The notes below the pieces were generated by a model that saw only the letters and a program-made list of their open reading frames with translations, had not been told where the DNA came from and searched no databases. This document shows, piece by piece, positions 45,925-58,528 of a stretch of 64,000 nucleotides of DNA (its first letter is position 1; every line of letters starts with the position of its first letter). The DNA is from Cheilinus undulatus. Its lineage: Eukaryota; Chordata; Actinopteri; Labriformes; Labridae. The translations under genes and the position numbers were made by a program. The stretch is from assembly GCF_018320785.1 (NCBI RefSeq), contig NC_054886.1, positions 1,553,177 to 1,617,176 of the forward strand, in the 5' to 3' direction.

Positions 45925-47310
45925 CAAGTGTATCTCATAAAATTAGAAAATCATGAGTTATTTTTGTTTCTGCAACCTAATTTAAAAGATAATCATATTC
46001 ATTCTAGGTTTATCGCACATAACGTGAAAAATTTAGATTTTTTTTGTTGTTCTAATCTTGATTACTACTCACAGAAAACTATCAAAATATTAGATTATTG
46101 TGGATGCTCTAATCAGCCAATTAGCTTAAAAACAGCCTTTATTCTCTCACCCTGGTTCAGGACACACAAACATTGGGAAGACTGACTAGACTCTTCCAAA
46201 AGATAATCATTGACACCCTCTCCTCCTGTACTGGGAGGGTAAGCCACAGAAGGTCACTGCTGAAAGGGCAGGTTGCTCTCAGAGGCTGAATTAAAGCATT
46301 TTCATGGACAGTTGACTGGAAGGTTAAAGTTTGGTAAGAACTTAACTTTAGGGAGCTTCACAAGGAGTGGATTGAGGCTGGAGTCAGTGGTTCAAGAGCC
46401 ACCAGACAGACGGGTCTAGGAAATGGGCTACATGTGCCATGTTCCCAGTGTCAAACCACTGCTGAAACACAGACATCATAAGTATCTTACCCGGACTAAG
46501 GGTAAAAGAACTGGCCTGTTGCTCAGTAGCCCAAAGTCGGATGAAAGTTCCTTTGCATTTTATTGGGAAGAAATGGTCCCAGAGTCTGAGGGAAGACTGA
46601 AGAAGAAAAAAATCCAAAGTGCTTGAAGTCCAGTGTGAAGTTTTAACAGTCAGTGATGGTTTAGGTTGTGATGTCATCTGCTGGTGTTGGTCCACTGTGC
46701 TTTATCAAGCTGTCAGCCATCTACCAGGAGATTTCAGAGCCCTTCATGATTCCACCTGCTGAGAAGCTTCATGTAGACATTGATTTCCCTTCACAGCAGG
46801 ACTAGGAAGCAAAAACCACCAGAAACTGGTTTTCTGACTGTGGTGTTACTGTGCTTGATTGCCTGACCTAAACCTAGTGGACAATCTCTGGGGTGTTATC
46901 ATGAGGAAGATCAGACACCAGACTCATTAAGACAAGCTGAAGGCTGCTATCAAAGCAACGTGGGCTTCATAACACCCCAGCAATGCCACGGACTGATTAG
47001 TCACATAAATGCAACAATTCAATGCAAGAAGAGCCCTAACCAAGTACTGAATGCATAAAAAACTATTTTGACAGAAGGCCAGTATTTCTGTATTGTAAAT
47101 TCTATATTTGGATTGGTGTTCTGTTTTATTTCAATATTTTGAGCAGGACTTTGTTGTGAGCTGTAAGCTAAAATCACCAAGATTAAAACCAAAAGTGTTC
47201 AAATATCTTTGTGTGATGATTGTAGAATAAATGGAAGTTTAACTCTTCGAATTAAATTACAGGAAAAATGAACGTACTCTTGATATTCTTATTTTTTTTA
47301 GATGCACCTG
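45925..47310 (+). mobile_element. Tc1-like element with dead transposase gene
   Basis: The ends CAAGTGTATCTCATAAAATT and the complement of the right end (CAGGTGCATCTAAAAAAAAT) are inverted repeats; TA precedes the left end and a decayed CA follows the right. Between about 46200 and 47010 the plus strand encodes pieces of a Tc1 transposase: 'MGYMCHVPSVKPLLKHRH', later 'LPDLNLVDNLWGVIMRK' and 'KLKAAIKATWAS'. The PDLN block surrounds the last catalytic region. Stops and frameshifts make it inactive. Confidence 0.85.
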
Positions 47311-47676
47311 CATGTGAAATGTTATTTTTCTCTACTAGTTAAAAATATGACTGAAGATTAAGAAAGTTTCTGTACTTTCTGATACCACAGTAGCACCTGA
47401 TTTAGTATTTAAATGCATCATCCATTTTCATTTAATACACTGTGACATAATGCTGTTTCTGGAAGGTGCAAAAACAAAAACAACAAACAAACAAACCATG
47501 GTATAAATATAAGGACATATCCCCCAGCTCTAACTTAAACCATATCAAAGTTTCGAATTCTGGTAAAGTGACAACTATCAGTTATTTCTTTCCAGTAAAA
47601 AAACTAAAAAAGACGTATCATGCACCGCCATTTAGCTAAAATTTGTTGGCCCATATTGCCCAGCCCTAGTTGAGAC

Positions 47677-49632
47677 TTTATTCTACACTGTAGCACCCTT
47701 CAGCATGGGTGGTAGATGGGATAGTTGAAAACTGTTAAAAAAAAAAAAAAAAAAAGAAAGTTTCATGTGAAGTCAGTTTTGTGGAGTAACGTTTTAATGT
47801 GGGACCGTACATTTATGAAAAAAAAAAAAAAAAAAAAAGCTGGGCTGTGCAGTGACTTCTTTAATATTGCATTGATAATGTGATGTGATAATACACAAAA
47901 GTTTGAGTGCATATGACCAAAAGTCCAATTTATGTTTTCAGTTCAGCGGGTCTTTTTCAATAGTCTAAATGCATATGCAGCCTATGTTTGCATATGCATT
48001 ACTGGGAGCAATCAAGAGAGTGGTCCCAAAAATTATGAAGAATGAAATTGTTAATTTAGGGGTCCACTGCTCACCCTTTCAGCACTAGCAATGATCACAG
48101 CCTCCATTTCAAAGCTCTTCCTCCTGACATTTGTTGTTCTGAAAGTTGACTTCTGGTTTCCTTGGTAATATCCATAATGTCCTTTTTAAATAGCTCCATG
48201 CATTTACCCTTAAAAAGACAAGTCAGATCAGTTTCCTTTCCACTGTTGACAACATTTACATTTATGTACCTTTCCCTTCTTGTTTCTGATAGGCCAGTAA
48301 GGGAGACAGGACACTGATGAGCGTGGCACTCTTCCAAAATTTCAACGTTTTTCAACCTTGAGTACTGTGAGCTAAAGATGAAAACCGCTGATGCTGAAGG
48401 TGCACTTAGCACTCAGGGGGCTAATCACTATAAATGCAGGACTATGTTGGCTTTGCATTGAAATTAAGCGCTACCAGCACTAAAAGTGCAGGCTGTGGAC
48501 ACAGGCCCTGTAGCAAAGGTGTGGTATAAACCGTATCAGGAGATTCTAATGAGCTAAGTGGAAATGGAAGAGTGCTTAACAAGAGCTGATGAGAACAGGA
48601 TAAAGATGTGCTGCTGGAGTAAGGAGGAAAAGTTTGAGGCAGCTCACAGATAGATCAAGTGAGATGGCAGAGTAACAGCAGAATAATGCAAGAAATACTA
48701 GTGCTGCAAAGTAATCAATGAAATTTTAAATAATCTTTGCAGCCCTCAGAGATTTGGTTTTAGCTATGAGTGCAGTGTGGGGTTCATAGTATGATGAAGA
48801 TAGTCTTCTAATTTATCTATTTTACAGACCAGTACAGCAATGATAGGCATCTTTAACCATTTTAAATGTAGCTCCTTCAAATGTAGGTCCTCGGGTAAGA
48901 CACCTGAAACATAGCTCCTCTGCATTAAACCTGGCGAACACTCAAAGGGTTTAAAATGTGAGCCCCCTAACATGATGACAAAAAACACAGATGTGCTCTT
49001 ATAGTATGTTGTTTGCTGACCATCAGAGTACACCACACACCAACAGATTCATTCATCCACTACATTTGTATAAGGGCCAGATTTTGCACTGGCGGACTCA
49101 TTGGGGACCGTTCTTTCAAATCAACTAAAGTTGAACACATATTCTAATGCAATTAACATCTTATTGTATTTGTATTTTCATTCAAAACGTAAGTGATTTT
49201 TAGACATTAACCATGAGATCAGTTTTTAACGCTTACATAGAAACCAACTATGAGGGGTTAATTGATATATTTCAACTACATATTTCTAAGGCTGCCAGCT
49301 TGTTCATCTTTTGGTTTGACAGAAGCATGAAGTAACCTAATAGGTGAAAAACCCATGCAGGAAACATGTTTGTGATTTGATTCTGGGCAGGAAAATTGCA
49401 CTGTCCAAGACCCTGAAGTGAAGACAACATAGAAAACTGCAGATTTAATCAGTACTGGATTGATTATGTGTTTATTATGCATCGTATTTACTAAAAAAAA
49501 AAATCCAACAGATTAGTTTCTGTAAAAATTTGATCAAATGTTCAGTCATTCCTAATAAAACTGATGATTGTTGATTTAGTAGCTGTAGGCATTTAAAGAC
49601 CAACAATGCCCTAAAACCCACAACATCTTTTT
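47677..49632. other. No recognisable gene
   Basis: Two long A tracts (about 47735 and 47820) and short open frames without family resemblance, including a 105-codon minus-strand frame at 48095-48412. Confidence 0.5.
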
Positions 49633-49826
49633 ATACACACAATAATCATCAACAAGTTCTGATACACACAATAATCATCAACAAGCTCTGATACACACAA
49701 TACTCATCAACAAGTTCTGATACACACAATAATCATCAACAAGCTCTGATACACACAATAATCATCAACAAGTTCTGATACACACAATAATCATCAACAA
49801 GTTCTGATACACACAATAATCATCAA
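49633..49826 (+). repeat. 29-bp minisatellite, about 6.5 units
   Basis: Unit caagttctgatacacacaat followed by aatcatcaa, repeated at exact 29-bp spacing (unit starts at 49653, 49682, 49711, 49740, 49769 and 49798). A T/C difference (agttct versus agctct) alternates for the first four full units. Confidence 0.95.
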
Positions 49827-50657
49827 GGATCCCAGTCTGGCTGGGAGCTTGATGATAACTAGTCTGCACTCTCAAAACTCAACTTTGGCACGGTCAAAGG
49901 CAGATTAACCCTTTAAAGCCTATTGTATCATATTTTATACACACTTTCGTAACACCTTTGTCTGTCAATTATTTCCATAACTTTTTTAAACAATCTGATA
50001 AATGACAAAAATGCCCTCCAGTGGATTATCAGTTGCCAGAAATATCTAATCATTAAATGTGATAAAAAAAAAAAATACGTGAAATTTTATGGCATTGTTT
50101 CCATTATTTGGATTTTGGTAGAGGTTAAAATATTCGTCTCAGGTCCAAAAAAATTGAATTTTCTGGCTATTATTGGAGGTTTCAGCCTTAAAAGCAGGGG
50201 CCATCAAGTCCATTTTCACAAAGGCCAGCTTTTTCTTGACTGCTACCTTGAGGTCCAGACATCAAAATAAACAGGAATTGTAAAATTGTAAAAATAGTGT
50301 TCCCTTAAAAAAATGTATGGAACTTTAAGCCTTTAACAGTGACATCAGTCCCTATCACCTATACTGCAGCCAGCCACAAGGGGGCTATAGAGAAATTTTA
50401 ACTCACACAATAGGATTTCTGATTGTAAAAATGTTTAGTATTTACAATTTTAAGTCAGATTGACTCCAATCATCTTCTGTGCAGATCAAGGAGGAAAATA
50501 TCCCTCTTAACACACCAAACACCAGAGAAAGCAGGCAAGAGAATTCCTGGAAAATATTGATAATTGCGTCTTTCCTAACTTTGGTTGGAAGGGGGGATCT
50601 GCCCCAAAATCAACACGATTGTCATGTAGTATTTACCCTGCTTTAGTGACTTGTGAA
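49827..50657. other. No recognisable gene
   Basis: AT-rich sequence with nothing identifiable. Confidence 0.5.
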
Positions 50658-51160
50658 CAGTGTTAATTTTGACAGCAGTTTTTAATTTTAGTCTCAATTT
50701 TAGTCACACTTTAGTTATTTTAACCCTTTATAGTTTAATTCAAGTTCAAATCAATGAAAACTCTAAATCATTTTAGTCTTAGTTTTATTCCATAGAAAGT
50801 CCTCCCATTTTTACTTTTAGTCCAAGCATTTATTCTCTTGCCAAAATCTGGTACCAAATCACGTTACCGTGTTCTATACACTTAATATACACAAAAACCT
50901 GGGGTCCCTGCTTTCTACAGCTGAGAGGCAGAAGAGATACAGATGCACTGTATTTTGACAGATTTACCCACAGTGGAGAAATATCATGGATTCATATCTC
51001 ACAAAAACTAAATTATATTTTAGTCTAGTTTTAGTTACCTTGATGAAAACTAATCTTACTTTAGTCACTTTTAGTCATCACAGATCTATTTTTGGCTAGC
51101 CACAGTCGAGTCTTTCTCATGGACAAAAGGTCATCGACAAGCATTTTCAGTCAGTGGTGG
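50658..51160 (+). repeat. CAGTGTTAATTTT family copy, right end lost
   Basis: Starts CAGTGTTAATTTTGACAGC and carries the 'ttttagtc' interior; it ends near gacaagcattttcagtcagt without the inverted AACACTG terminus. Confidence 0.7.
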
Positions 51161-54100
51161 ACCCTTTGCATGGCAGCCTCTATCATCAGTGAGTGAACAA
51201 ACAGTGAATGGTTAAGTGTGACCATCTCAGTACACAGCGATATGAGTAGTCAGACAACTAGAATAGCCCTACACAAGCTCAAGCTTCACCATTTTATCAA
51301 ACGATATTTTTACTGCCCAAAAACAAGTTTTTATAAAGCCCCAACCCACAAGCCATTTAGTTTGTCAGACTACAAAAAAGTGTTTACATGTTTTAAGTTG
51401 CATTTAAAAAATCAGAAATTTTGAGGCATGCCATATACATCAAATTTAAGCTGCCATTGATGAAGTCTTCAAAATCATATTTTCAAGAGTAAAATAGAAA
51501 AAAATAAAAAACAAGAGTAGAATTTAGGAAACATGAGAATTAAGATATACAAGTGCTAGACTAACCATCATAGAGAAAAGAAAAGCAAACATGGTAGTAC
51601 TGATGAGGACCTCTTGTGATAAAATCAGCTCAGAATGAGCCTGAATAGATTTGGGGTCAGTAAGGAGGTGTCTTATGACCTCTCTGGGACGTCCTGCTCC
51701 TGGCTAGTCAGGTTTATTATTACTGTATATTGGCAGATTAACTGAATGTCCTTTTGGCCAGTGTTCAAAGAAAATTAAGCTTGGGTAGCATACAAGATCT
51801 TCTGACAACAACTAGTGGATGCTGGAGTTGCCCGCTAGTTGACCCAGGTTCAAAGCAAATCTAAATTGTATTAAAGTGACAAGGAACATACCCATTTCTT
51901 CTCATATCAAATATAAATAACATTTGTTGCTGAGAGGTACGGGCTCAGACAAAAAAAGCAAAGATTTTTCTGTGCTATTAAACAAACAAGAGGGTTCAGT
52001 CTATTCAGAGAAGCTGTGAATGTACAGCACCAGTGTTGGAGTTCATCCATGGCAGAGTTCTGAGAAGAGGTAGCTCTCAAACAGCCGAAAATCAAAAACA
52101 TGAACCAGAATGTCATTACCTGTTGATGGGAAAATTATCAGTCATATATATTTAAGAAGATATAATTCCCATTATCATTAAAGTTATTTGATATAGTAAA
52201 TAAATAATTCCAAATTATTATATTGGGACTATTCAATTATTTAGCATAGCTGTGTGCAATGATGACAAAAAAAAAAAATCTATTTTCTGCACTGCAAGCA
52301 GGCATGTTTATGTCCCGTGTCCTCAGCCTGACCCCTGGCAGCCCCTTTGGAGCCAGAGTAAAGGAAACGTATAGAAATTTCCTGGAAGTCCCCACTGTAT
52401 GTCATAGAGGTGGGGGTGCAGGAGGCTCGTCCATCAGACAGGAAGTAAGCGTATGTTTGCATATGCATTACTAGGAGCAAACACGAAACGTCAAATGACA
52501 CACATAGCTTCATTTAAACGACGATAACCGTTACAGAATAAAACGTTTCCAGGCTCATACGCCTCTAGGTGTATTTGTAAGTGCAAATGCAAGTGCATTT
52601 AAGAGCTGCATGAAATGTGACTATCAACAATAACTGTATATATCAGTGTCCAGCACGTTATATTTCAATGTACCGTACAAATATAAGGTGTATAAAATAA
52701 ACATCAGAAAAGAAAAAATGACCTGATCCTTCTGATGGCTGATAATACATTTCTTTTTGCCCCTGGTCTAAGAAGTAAGCCAATAAAACATTGTGGTTAA
52801 CCATTTATCCTCAACATTACAAGACTATAAAAAAATGTGACTAACCACATGGAAGACCAATGAACATTTTTTAAAATGTTTTCAAGGTCATTTTCTATAC
52901 AATACTGAAAAAGTTTACATTTTTATATGTAAAGTTTTTCCTTTGTGAGTCAGCTTTATTGTCACTGCAGAGCTAAGCTGAACACAATGTTGACTGATTG
53001 TTGAACTGTTTGCTCAAAGGGCTGTTTGCTTATGTCTGAGCCAACATGAGAGAGAAAGAGGAGAGGGAGACAAGGTACGTGCTGCAAGCCATGCTTCGTG
53101 GCCAGGGCAGGGGATTGGGGTGGGAGGTGGGGGATGTGTGGGGAGTGCGGGGGCAGGGGAGTCCAGTCACAGTGACTCCTTGGTTGGAATAGGACACAGT
53201 TATAGGAATTGGAATAATTTGTACATTTGTGGATGATCATGAATGCTCTAGGGGAAAACGTACAACTCCTCTACTAGATAAACAAAGACGGCCAGCAGTG
53301 ATGGAAATGACCCGCTGCTGTAGAGGCTATATCACATTATATGGAAAGCAGTGAGCAGATGTTACATCTTTGCGTTGGTGTGTATGCTTATGTGTGGGTG
53401 TGTCTGTGTGTTTTGCTTTCTCATCCAGGTTTTGGGCTAACAGCCAGCAAGGTCTACTCCTCTGGCGCGACACAAGACAGGAAGCTGACATAAAAGAATG
53501 GGGGGACTGACTGTGAGGGACACCGGAGCCAAAGCAGGAGCCAAGACAGTAGACAGTGACAGTGAGGTCGGAAGTTGTTTCAGCTTACAGGCATCCTTAG
53601 TGACCAGAATCTTATCATTGTATTGACCTTTAATTGATCCCATGGTGATGTTGTCAAGTGAGAGAGCATTCCAGGACAGAAATCTCATAACTAGGGTTTC
53701 CAGTAGTACAAGTACACTCATTAAAGGGGGACTAAATTAAATCCTCTGTCCCAAAACCCACACTTGCTATCTTGAGCTTTGAATCACCAGTCACATGCCG
53801 TCAAGTAGCAGTTAAAGATGGGAGTCCACAGCCATGCTATCTGCTATGAAAGGCAGTACTTTAAAAGCAAATCTTATTTGGACTTCATACTGTTACCAGA
53901 GTGCTAAACATGATAATAATGGCAAAGTGAAAATGGTGATATTTAGCAGGTATAAACTGCCAAAATGTCAGATACTTTCATTCTTTATTACTCTTTTTAA
54001 AAAGAAATTAACAGGGTAGGAATAATCTAGGATTACAAATATATGATAAAGTAGTAGTAGTAGTAGTAGTAGTAGTCCCCAAGTATGCTTGTGTAGAATA

Positions 54101-54208
54101 GGAGTATAAAAATAACAGCAGATGCAAACATGAGCAGCTGGTAAAGACATCCAGTGACCTACAAAGAGGAAAAAATAAATTTCAGAGGATGGAAATTATG
54201 TTTTAGCA
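51161..54208. other. No recognisable gene; one short microsatellite
   Basis: Nearly 3 kb with no family-recognisable coding sequence. A (TAG)n microsatellite occupies 54051-54076. A minus-strand frame at 52116-51907 begins with a hydrophobic, signal-peptide-like stretch (MTFWFMFLIFGCLRATSSQ) but is otherwise unsupported. Confidence 0.45.
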
Positions 54209-55253
54209 CAGGGGTGTCAAACTCAAGGCCTAGGGGCCAAATATGACCCTTTGTAATGCTGTACCCTGCCCGCCAGATCATATATTTTTATTAGTTGGTA
54301 TGGGGTCTGCACATTTCCTCAAGTATAAAAATGTAAACTTAGCCTTGCTGATTTAAAATATTCTGACCAAGTCTTAAAAAAAATAAAAAAATACAGAGTA
54401 AAATAACTAGATTAAAAAGTTAAGAATGTCGGAAAAGAAATTAATTTGTGTTTTCATTTCATTTTTTCAATTTTGCATCTCACAATGGACTTTCAATCTA
54501 TATTTTGACTTTTTCAATCCACAGCTTAAATTTTTTAGTAGTATTTTCACCTTTTAACCTCATTATTTGAATTTCATCTCACCTTTTAAACCTTTCCAAT
54601 TGCTAACTTTGACTTTTAATCACATATTTTGACATTTCAGACTCAGTTTAAAATATTTTAACTCGTGCTTTTGACTTTTAATTTCATGTTTTGACCTTTA
54701 GAACTAAGAAGTTTAACATTTATCTCAGATTTTGAACCTTTCAAACTTCATTTTGACTTTTTCTTCTTCTTTCTTCCTTTTTTTTTTTGTTTTTCAAGAT
54801 TTATTTTGGGGCATTTTTGTGCCTTTATTAGATAGAGGAGGACAGTGGATAGAGCTGGAAACAGGGTCAAGAGTGGGGGAGAGACATGCGGTAAAGGGCC
54901 TCAGGCCGGATTTGAGCCCGGGCCGCCCGCGTACATGGGGAGCGCCTTAAATCACTAGGCCACCTGCTCCCCCATTTTGACTTTTTCTATGTCAAAATCA
55001 TTTCTTATCAGAGCTAAGTTTTTCCCCATAGTTCATTATTGGTTAAACGAGGTTCACTGTTTACTTTTTTTATTTACAAGTTTATTTGTCAGGAACAATA
55101 CATAGGTATTGTTGCATTTAATTACAGTGCAACTGATACAATGTATAAAAAAGACTTCTAGCCATTGCTTTATGGTTAAATGTTGACCCTGTTCAGCAGG
55201 TAAGACCTAAATTCAGAATCCGGCCCCTGCTGTGATTGAGTTTGACACTCCTG
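54209..55253 (+). mobile_element. hAT-like family B copy carrying a SINE
   Basis: Ends CAGGGGTGTCAAACTCAAGG and gattgagtttgacactcctg. The flanks TTTTAGCA (54201-54208) and TTTTAGTA (55254-55261) match at 7 of 8. The interior matches the other family B copies, interrupted by the SINE at 54765-54973. Confidence 0.88.
54765..54973 (-). mobile_element. tRNA-derived SINE
   Basis: The minus strand starts GGGGAGCAGGTGGCCTAGTG (A-box region), with B box GGGCTCAAATCC. It shares its body with the SINE at 11583-11762 (ctttattaga, gagacatgc.gtaaagggcc). A perfect 15-bp target duplication, ATTTTGACTTTTTCT, lies at 54750-54764 and 54974-54988. Confidence 0.9.
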
Positions 55254-55479
55254 TTTTAGTACTTAAGTGCACTAACATTTGTTTTTCACCAGTTACCACC
55301 TACACACCAGTGGGTGACGGAAATATTTGGGAAAATTTTAGCATAAATAGTGTTGGGGTAGTTGCTCAAAGTAATGCATTACACAGTAAATAGGTACCTT
55401 TTTTTAAAAAAATGTAGATCATCACATTACTCATGATTCTCTACTTAACATATTTAATGACACTACTACTTATGAACCT

Positions 55480-55930
55480 GACACATAAATAGACCGGACA
55501 GGGCGGGACTTTTAAAAATAATTCTTGGAAGGTGATTGAATGAACACTCTAGTTGTGACCTGAGCTTGACAGAAAGGCGCTGCCATATTTTATGAACAAT
55601 GGAGTTTGTTGGTGGATAAAACTCATGCTGCAGCTGGTTGGGAGAAGTGAAAAACATTTCTACTTAGAGCAATTTATAGTGCGGTTCTCTGCTCTTGATT
55701 TAATAAAAAAATCTGGTCCAGGGTTAGGGGTTAGGGTTAGGGTTAGTTCTTATAAAACTGCCACTTTACTATGGCTACATAGGCAGCAGCCATTGTATAT
55801 AACTGCTCAAAGTATAACTACACTCTGCCTCTATACTAGAGCTACATCCGGTGGCAGCCATTGCTACTGGCTTTCAGTACAACTGTGTACACCTTAGGCT
55901 ACCTGCTTATTCTCCTTAAATGCTGACAGG
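55480..55930 (+). repeat. Unclassified interspersed repeat, copy 1, with telomere-like tract
   Basis: Shares phrases with 59560-60095 (gggaaggtgattgaatgaac-like) and 61480-61835 (gcagcagccattg, agctacatcc). A short run of TTAGGG-type units (55721-55746) lies inside. No coding sequence or termini are recognised. Confidence 0.5.
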
Positions 55931-56781
55931 TCAGGTCTGCATATCTTCCAGTCCATAAAGATTTACTGATTTGATACAGAGTGCTATTTTCAGTGTTTTT
56001 GCAAAAATGTTCCACATGCCAGTATTACAAAGACACATTACAGCTTTTCGCAAAATAAAAGAGATATTTCTTACATTTTGACTAAGTACAATTGTGCTTT
56101 AAATGTGTTTCCATTGAAGGGAGTTTTGGGCATGAGCCTTGCAATTCCTCATCTTGCGAGACTCCGCTGCAAGGAAGATGGACGCTCAAAACCTGTTGCG
56201 TGTTGATATGGTTATGGTTACATCTACAGCTGTTGGCTGGATGACGGATGGCGACGGATGATAGTTCAGAGGCAAAGTCTGAATGTATGGCAAAAAAAGC
56301 CATGCATGAGCGTGTTAGTATGATGTTAAGAAAAGTCTCGTCTCTTCTTCTGTCCACACGTACCACGCCACGTTTTCCCAGGGTGAGCTGGTCATGTGAC
56401 ACCGTATGTTACATCCTGTTACGCTAGTGTCGATGTGGAAAAAGTGTTCCCATTGCACTTTTGCAATATATTTCTATATCGAAACGTCTGAAAAACCTTC
56501 TCATGAGAGCGTAAAATCTTTTTAGCGATGTTTGAGAGATTTCTGGTTATTCAGGTATTTCCATTACCGGTTTTTTATTGTGCTATTCTGATTTTGTGCA
56601 TTTACCCTTAGGGTAATGGAAACGCAGCTTAAATAGGGCTGTTTTAAGATCTCTTTGGCTACGCTGAAAGCATTTAGAACTTTTGCCCTCACATGTCAAG
56701 CTGGATCCTATTGGATGGATGGAGTATAATTAATTTGGCATGAAATTTTAGGGAAGGACTTCTTAGAAATTACCTCAAAAA

Positions 56782-57297
56782 CAGTGTTAATTTTGGCAGC
56801 TATTGTGAATTTAGTCTTGGTCTTTACAGGTAAATATTCTTTAGTTTTATTCACAATTTAGAAATGTTTCACCCTTTGTAGTTTTGGTTGACAAAATCTC
56901 AAAATCATTTTAGCCCAGTGAGAGCCGATTAAAAATCCTTACATTTTGGTCTAAACTTTTAGTCACATCATTAATATCAAATTTAAACAGCCATGTTGTA
57001 AAATTAATGTGAACTTAAGACACTCATATTAATGTGCTATCATAGCCTTGATCTATTGGAAATATACTGATGAAAATACTGACTTACTAAATATGCACAG
57101 TGGGGAAATATCAGGAATTTTTTATGTCTGACAGTCCCTCACTAAAAATTAAGTCTAGTTTTAATCTTCTTGTTGGAAACTTAATTTTTTTCTCACAGTT
57201 TTTTATCATCAAAGATCTGTTTTTTGCTAGTCTTAATCTTGCTTCCTTGTTTTAACAAGTAGTTGACTTACAATTTTAGCCTGTGAATTCAACACTG
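56782..57297 (+). mobile_element. CAGTGTTAATTTTGGCAGC hAT-like copy
   Basis: Begins CAGTGTTAATTTTGGCAGC and ends gaattcaacactg. The flanks CTCAAAAA and CTCCAAAT match at 6 of 8. Interior 'ttttagtc' phrases as in the relative at 40236-41415. Confidence 0.75.
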
Positions 57298-58528
57298 CTC
57301 CAAATTTTAATTTCAAATCCCCAAACCAATTACTCATGCCTGATGTTCTTCTTAGGTGCAGTTCATTTATAAATAATTTTCTTAAATAAAAGACAAAAGC
57401 ACACCAGCCTTGAATATTGCACTATTTATCTTTCTGATCACTATTTCTTAAATCATAGATCATTTCTCTTATGTGTTCAGATATTTCCTAAGTCATTTTG
57501 CTCTGTGACAGATTAGTTTTTTCACTCCTGTTTGGGTTCTCTCATCTTTCTTGCGGCATGTGTTCTCTCATTTTTCATACGGCCTAGCTGTCTCTTGTCT
57601 CACCTTCTGTTATCTAATGGGCCTCTCATAGCTTGCCATTTCCACTTCAAGCCCCCACCCCCCTCTTTTGGCTGTCGCGCCTGCTATTTCCTGACTAGCT
57701 GACCCTGAATGTACTATACAGCTTTTAACGACAGGCTTTGCATTCCCAAAATATACTACGTGGACATAAATAAAAAAAAAATACTTAGAAATGCACAAAT
57801 TGATTTTAGCTTTCTTTCATCAAAATATTTCTGTAATTACTCATTTCTAGATCAAAAGGTAAAAATGACATCTTACTGTTAGCAGAAGCCTGAATATGGC
57901 AGTAGTCTAAAATGTAGTAATTATCTTATTAGAAGAGCACCATAAAGACAGGAGGTGCAGAAAGTCTTCAATCTACACTCAACTCATTTGCCCTTTTCCC
58001 TCTTGCTGTCACTTTCGATTGTAAACGTGGATAATATTCCAATATTGCCTCATTGTTTAGTATCCAAATAAACCACCTGTTTTCACTGTGACAAAATATC
58101 CTTCTTAAAATGTATCTTTAACATTAATGATTTCTACATCTAAAATAAAATTTGACCGTCAAAACGCAGTAATTTTCTCATGGTGTTTCGACGGTCAAAA
58201 ATGCAACAAGTGCTTTTTTTTTTAAAACCCAAACACACTGCATCAATCTAATGTGAAAAGGAATCCGACATGTTCAGACAAATTCACCTAATTGGATAAA
58301 TATCTGCATCTCGTAACTGTAGACTGACAAAAACACTCACTAGAGATCTGCATTTTTAGTAAAATTTGTTTGCTACAAATGTTTGCTACAGCACGCACCA
58401 TCACAGCTTTGTTACCAGGTGCAAGTTTGTTGCATGTTGGCTTTGTCTCCTTGCTGTCAAAGCCCTGTCATTCATCCTAAGTTTTAAAGTGATAAAACTC
58501 CCTGCAAGTGGCTTGATTCAGTGTATAG
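57298..58528. other. No recognisable gene
   Basis: AT-rich sequence. No convincing long terminal repeat was found upstream of the BEL/Pao relic. A short inverted pair (tttgaccgtcaaaa / tttcgacggtcaaaa, about 58151-58200) is present. Confidence 0.45.

Larger units (their letters stand above)
45242..47668. mobile_element. Composite TAGGGCTGGGCAATAT element, 2.4 kb
   Basis: Inverted ends TAGGGCTGGGCAATAT on the left and the complement of catattgcccagccctagtt on the right. The flanks CCTGAGAC and GTTGAGAC match at 6 of 8. Inside lie a partial family B copy (from 45327) and a Tc1-like element (45925-47310), so three layers of insertion are stacked. Confidence 0.7.

Noticed and set aside
48095-48412. 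105-codon minus-strand frame as a gene
   Set aside because: No recognisable motif, no splice context and no supporting neighbour; cannot be told from chance.
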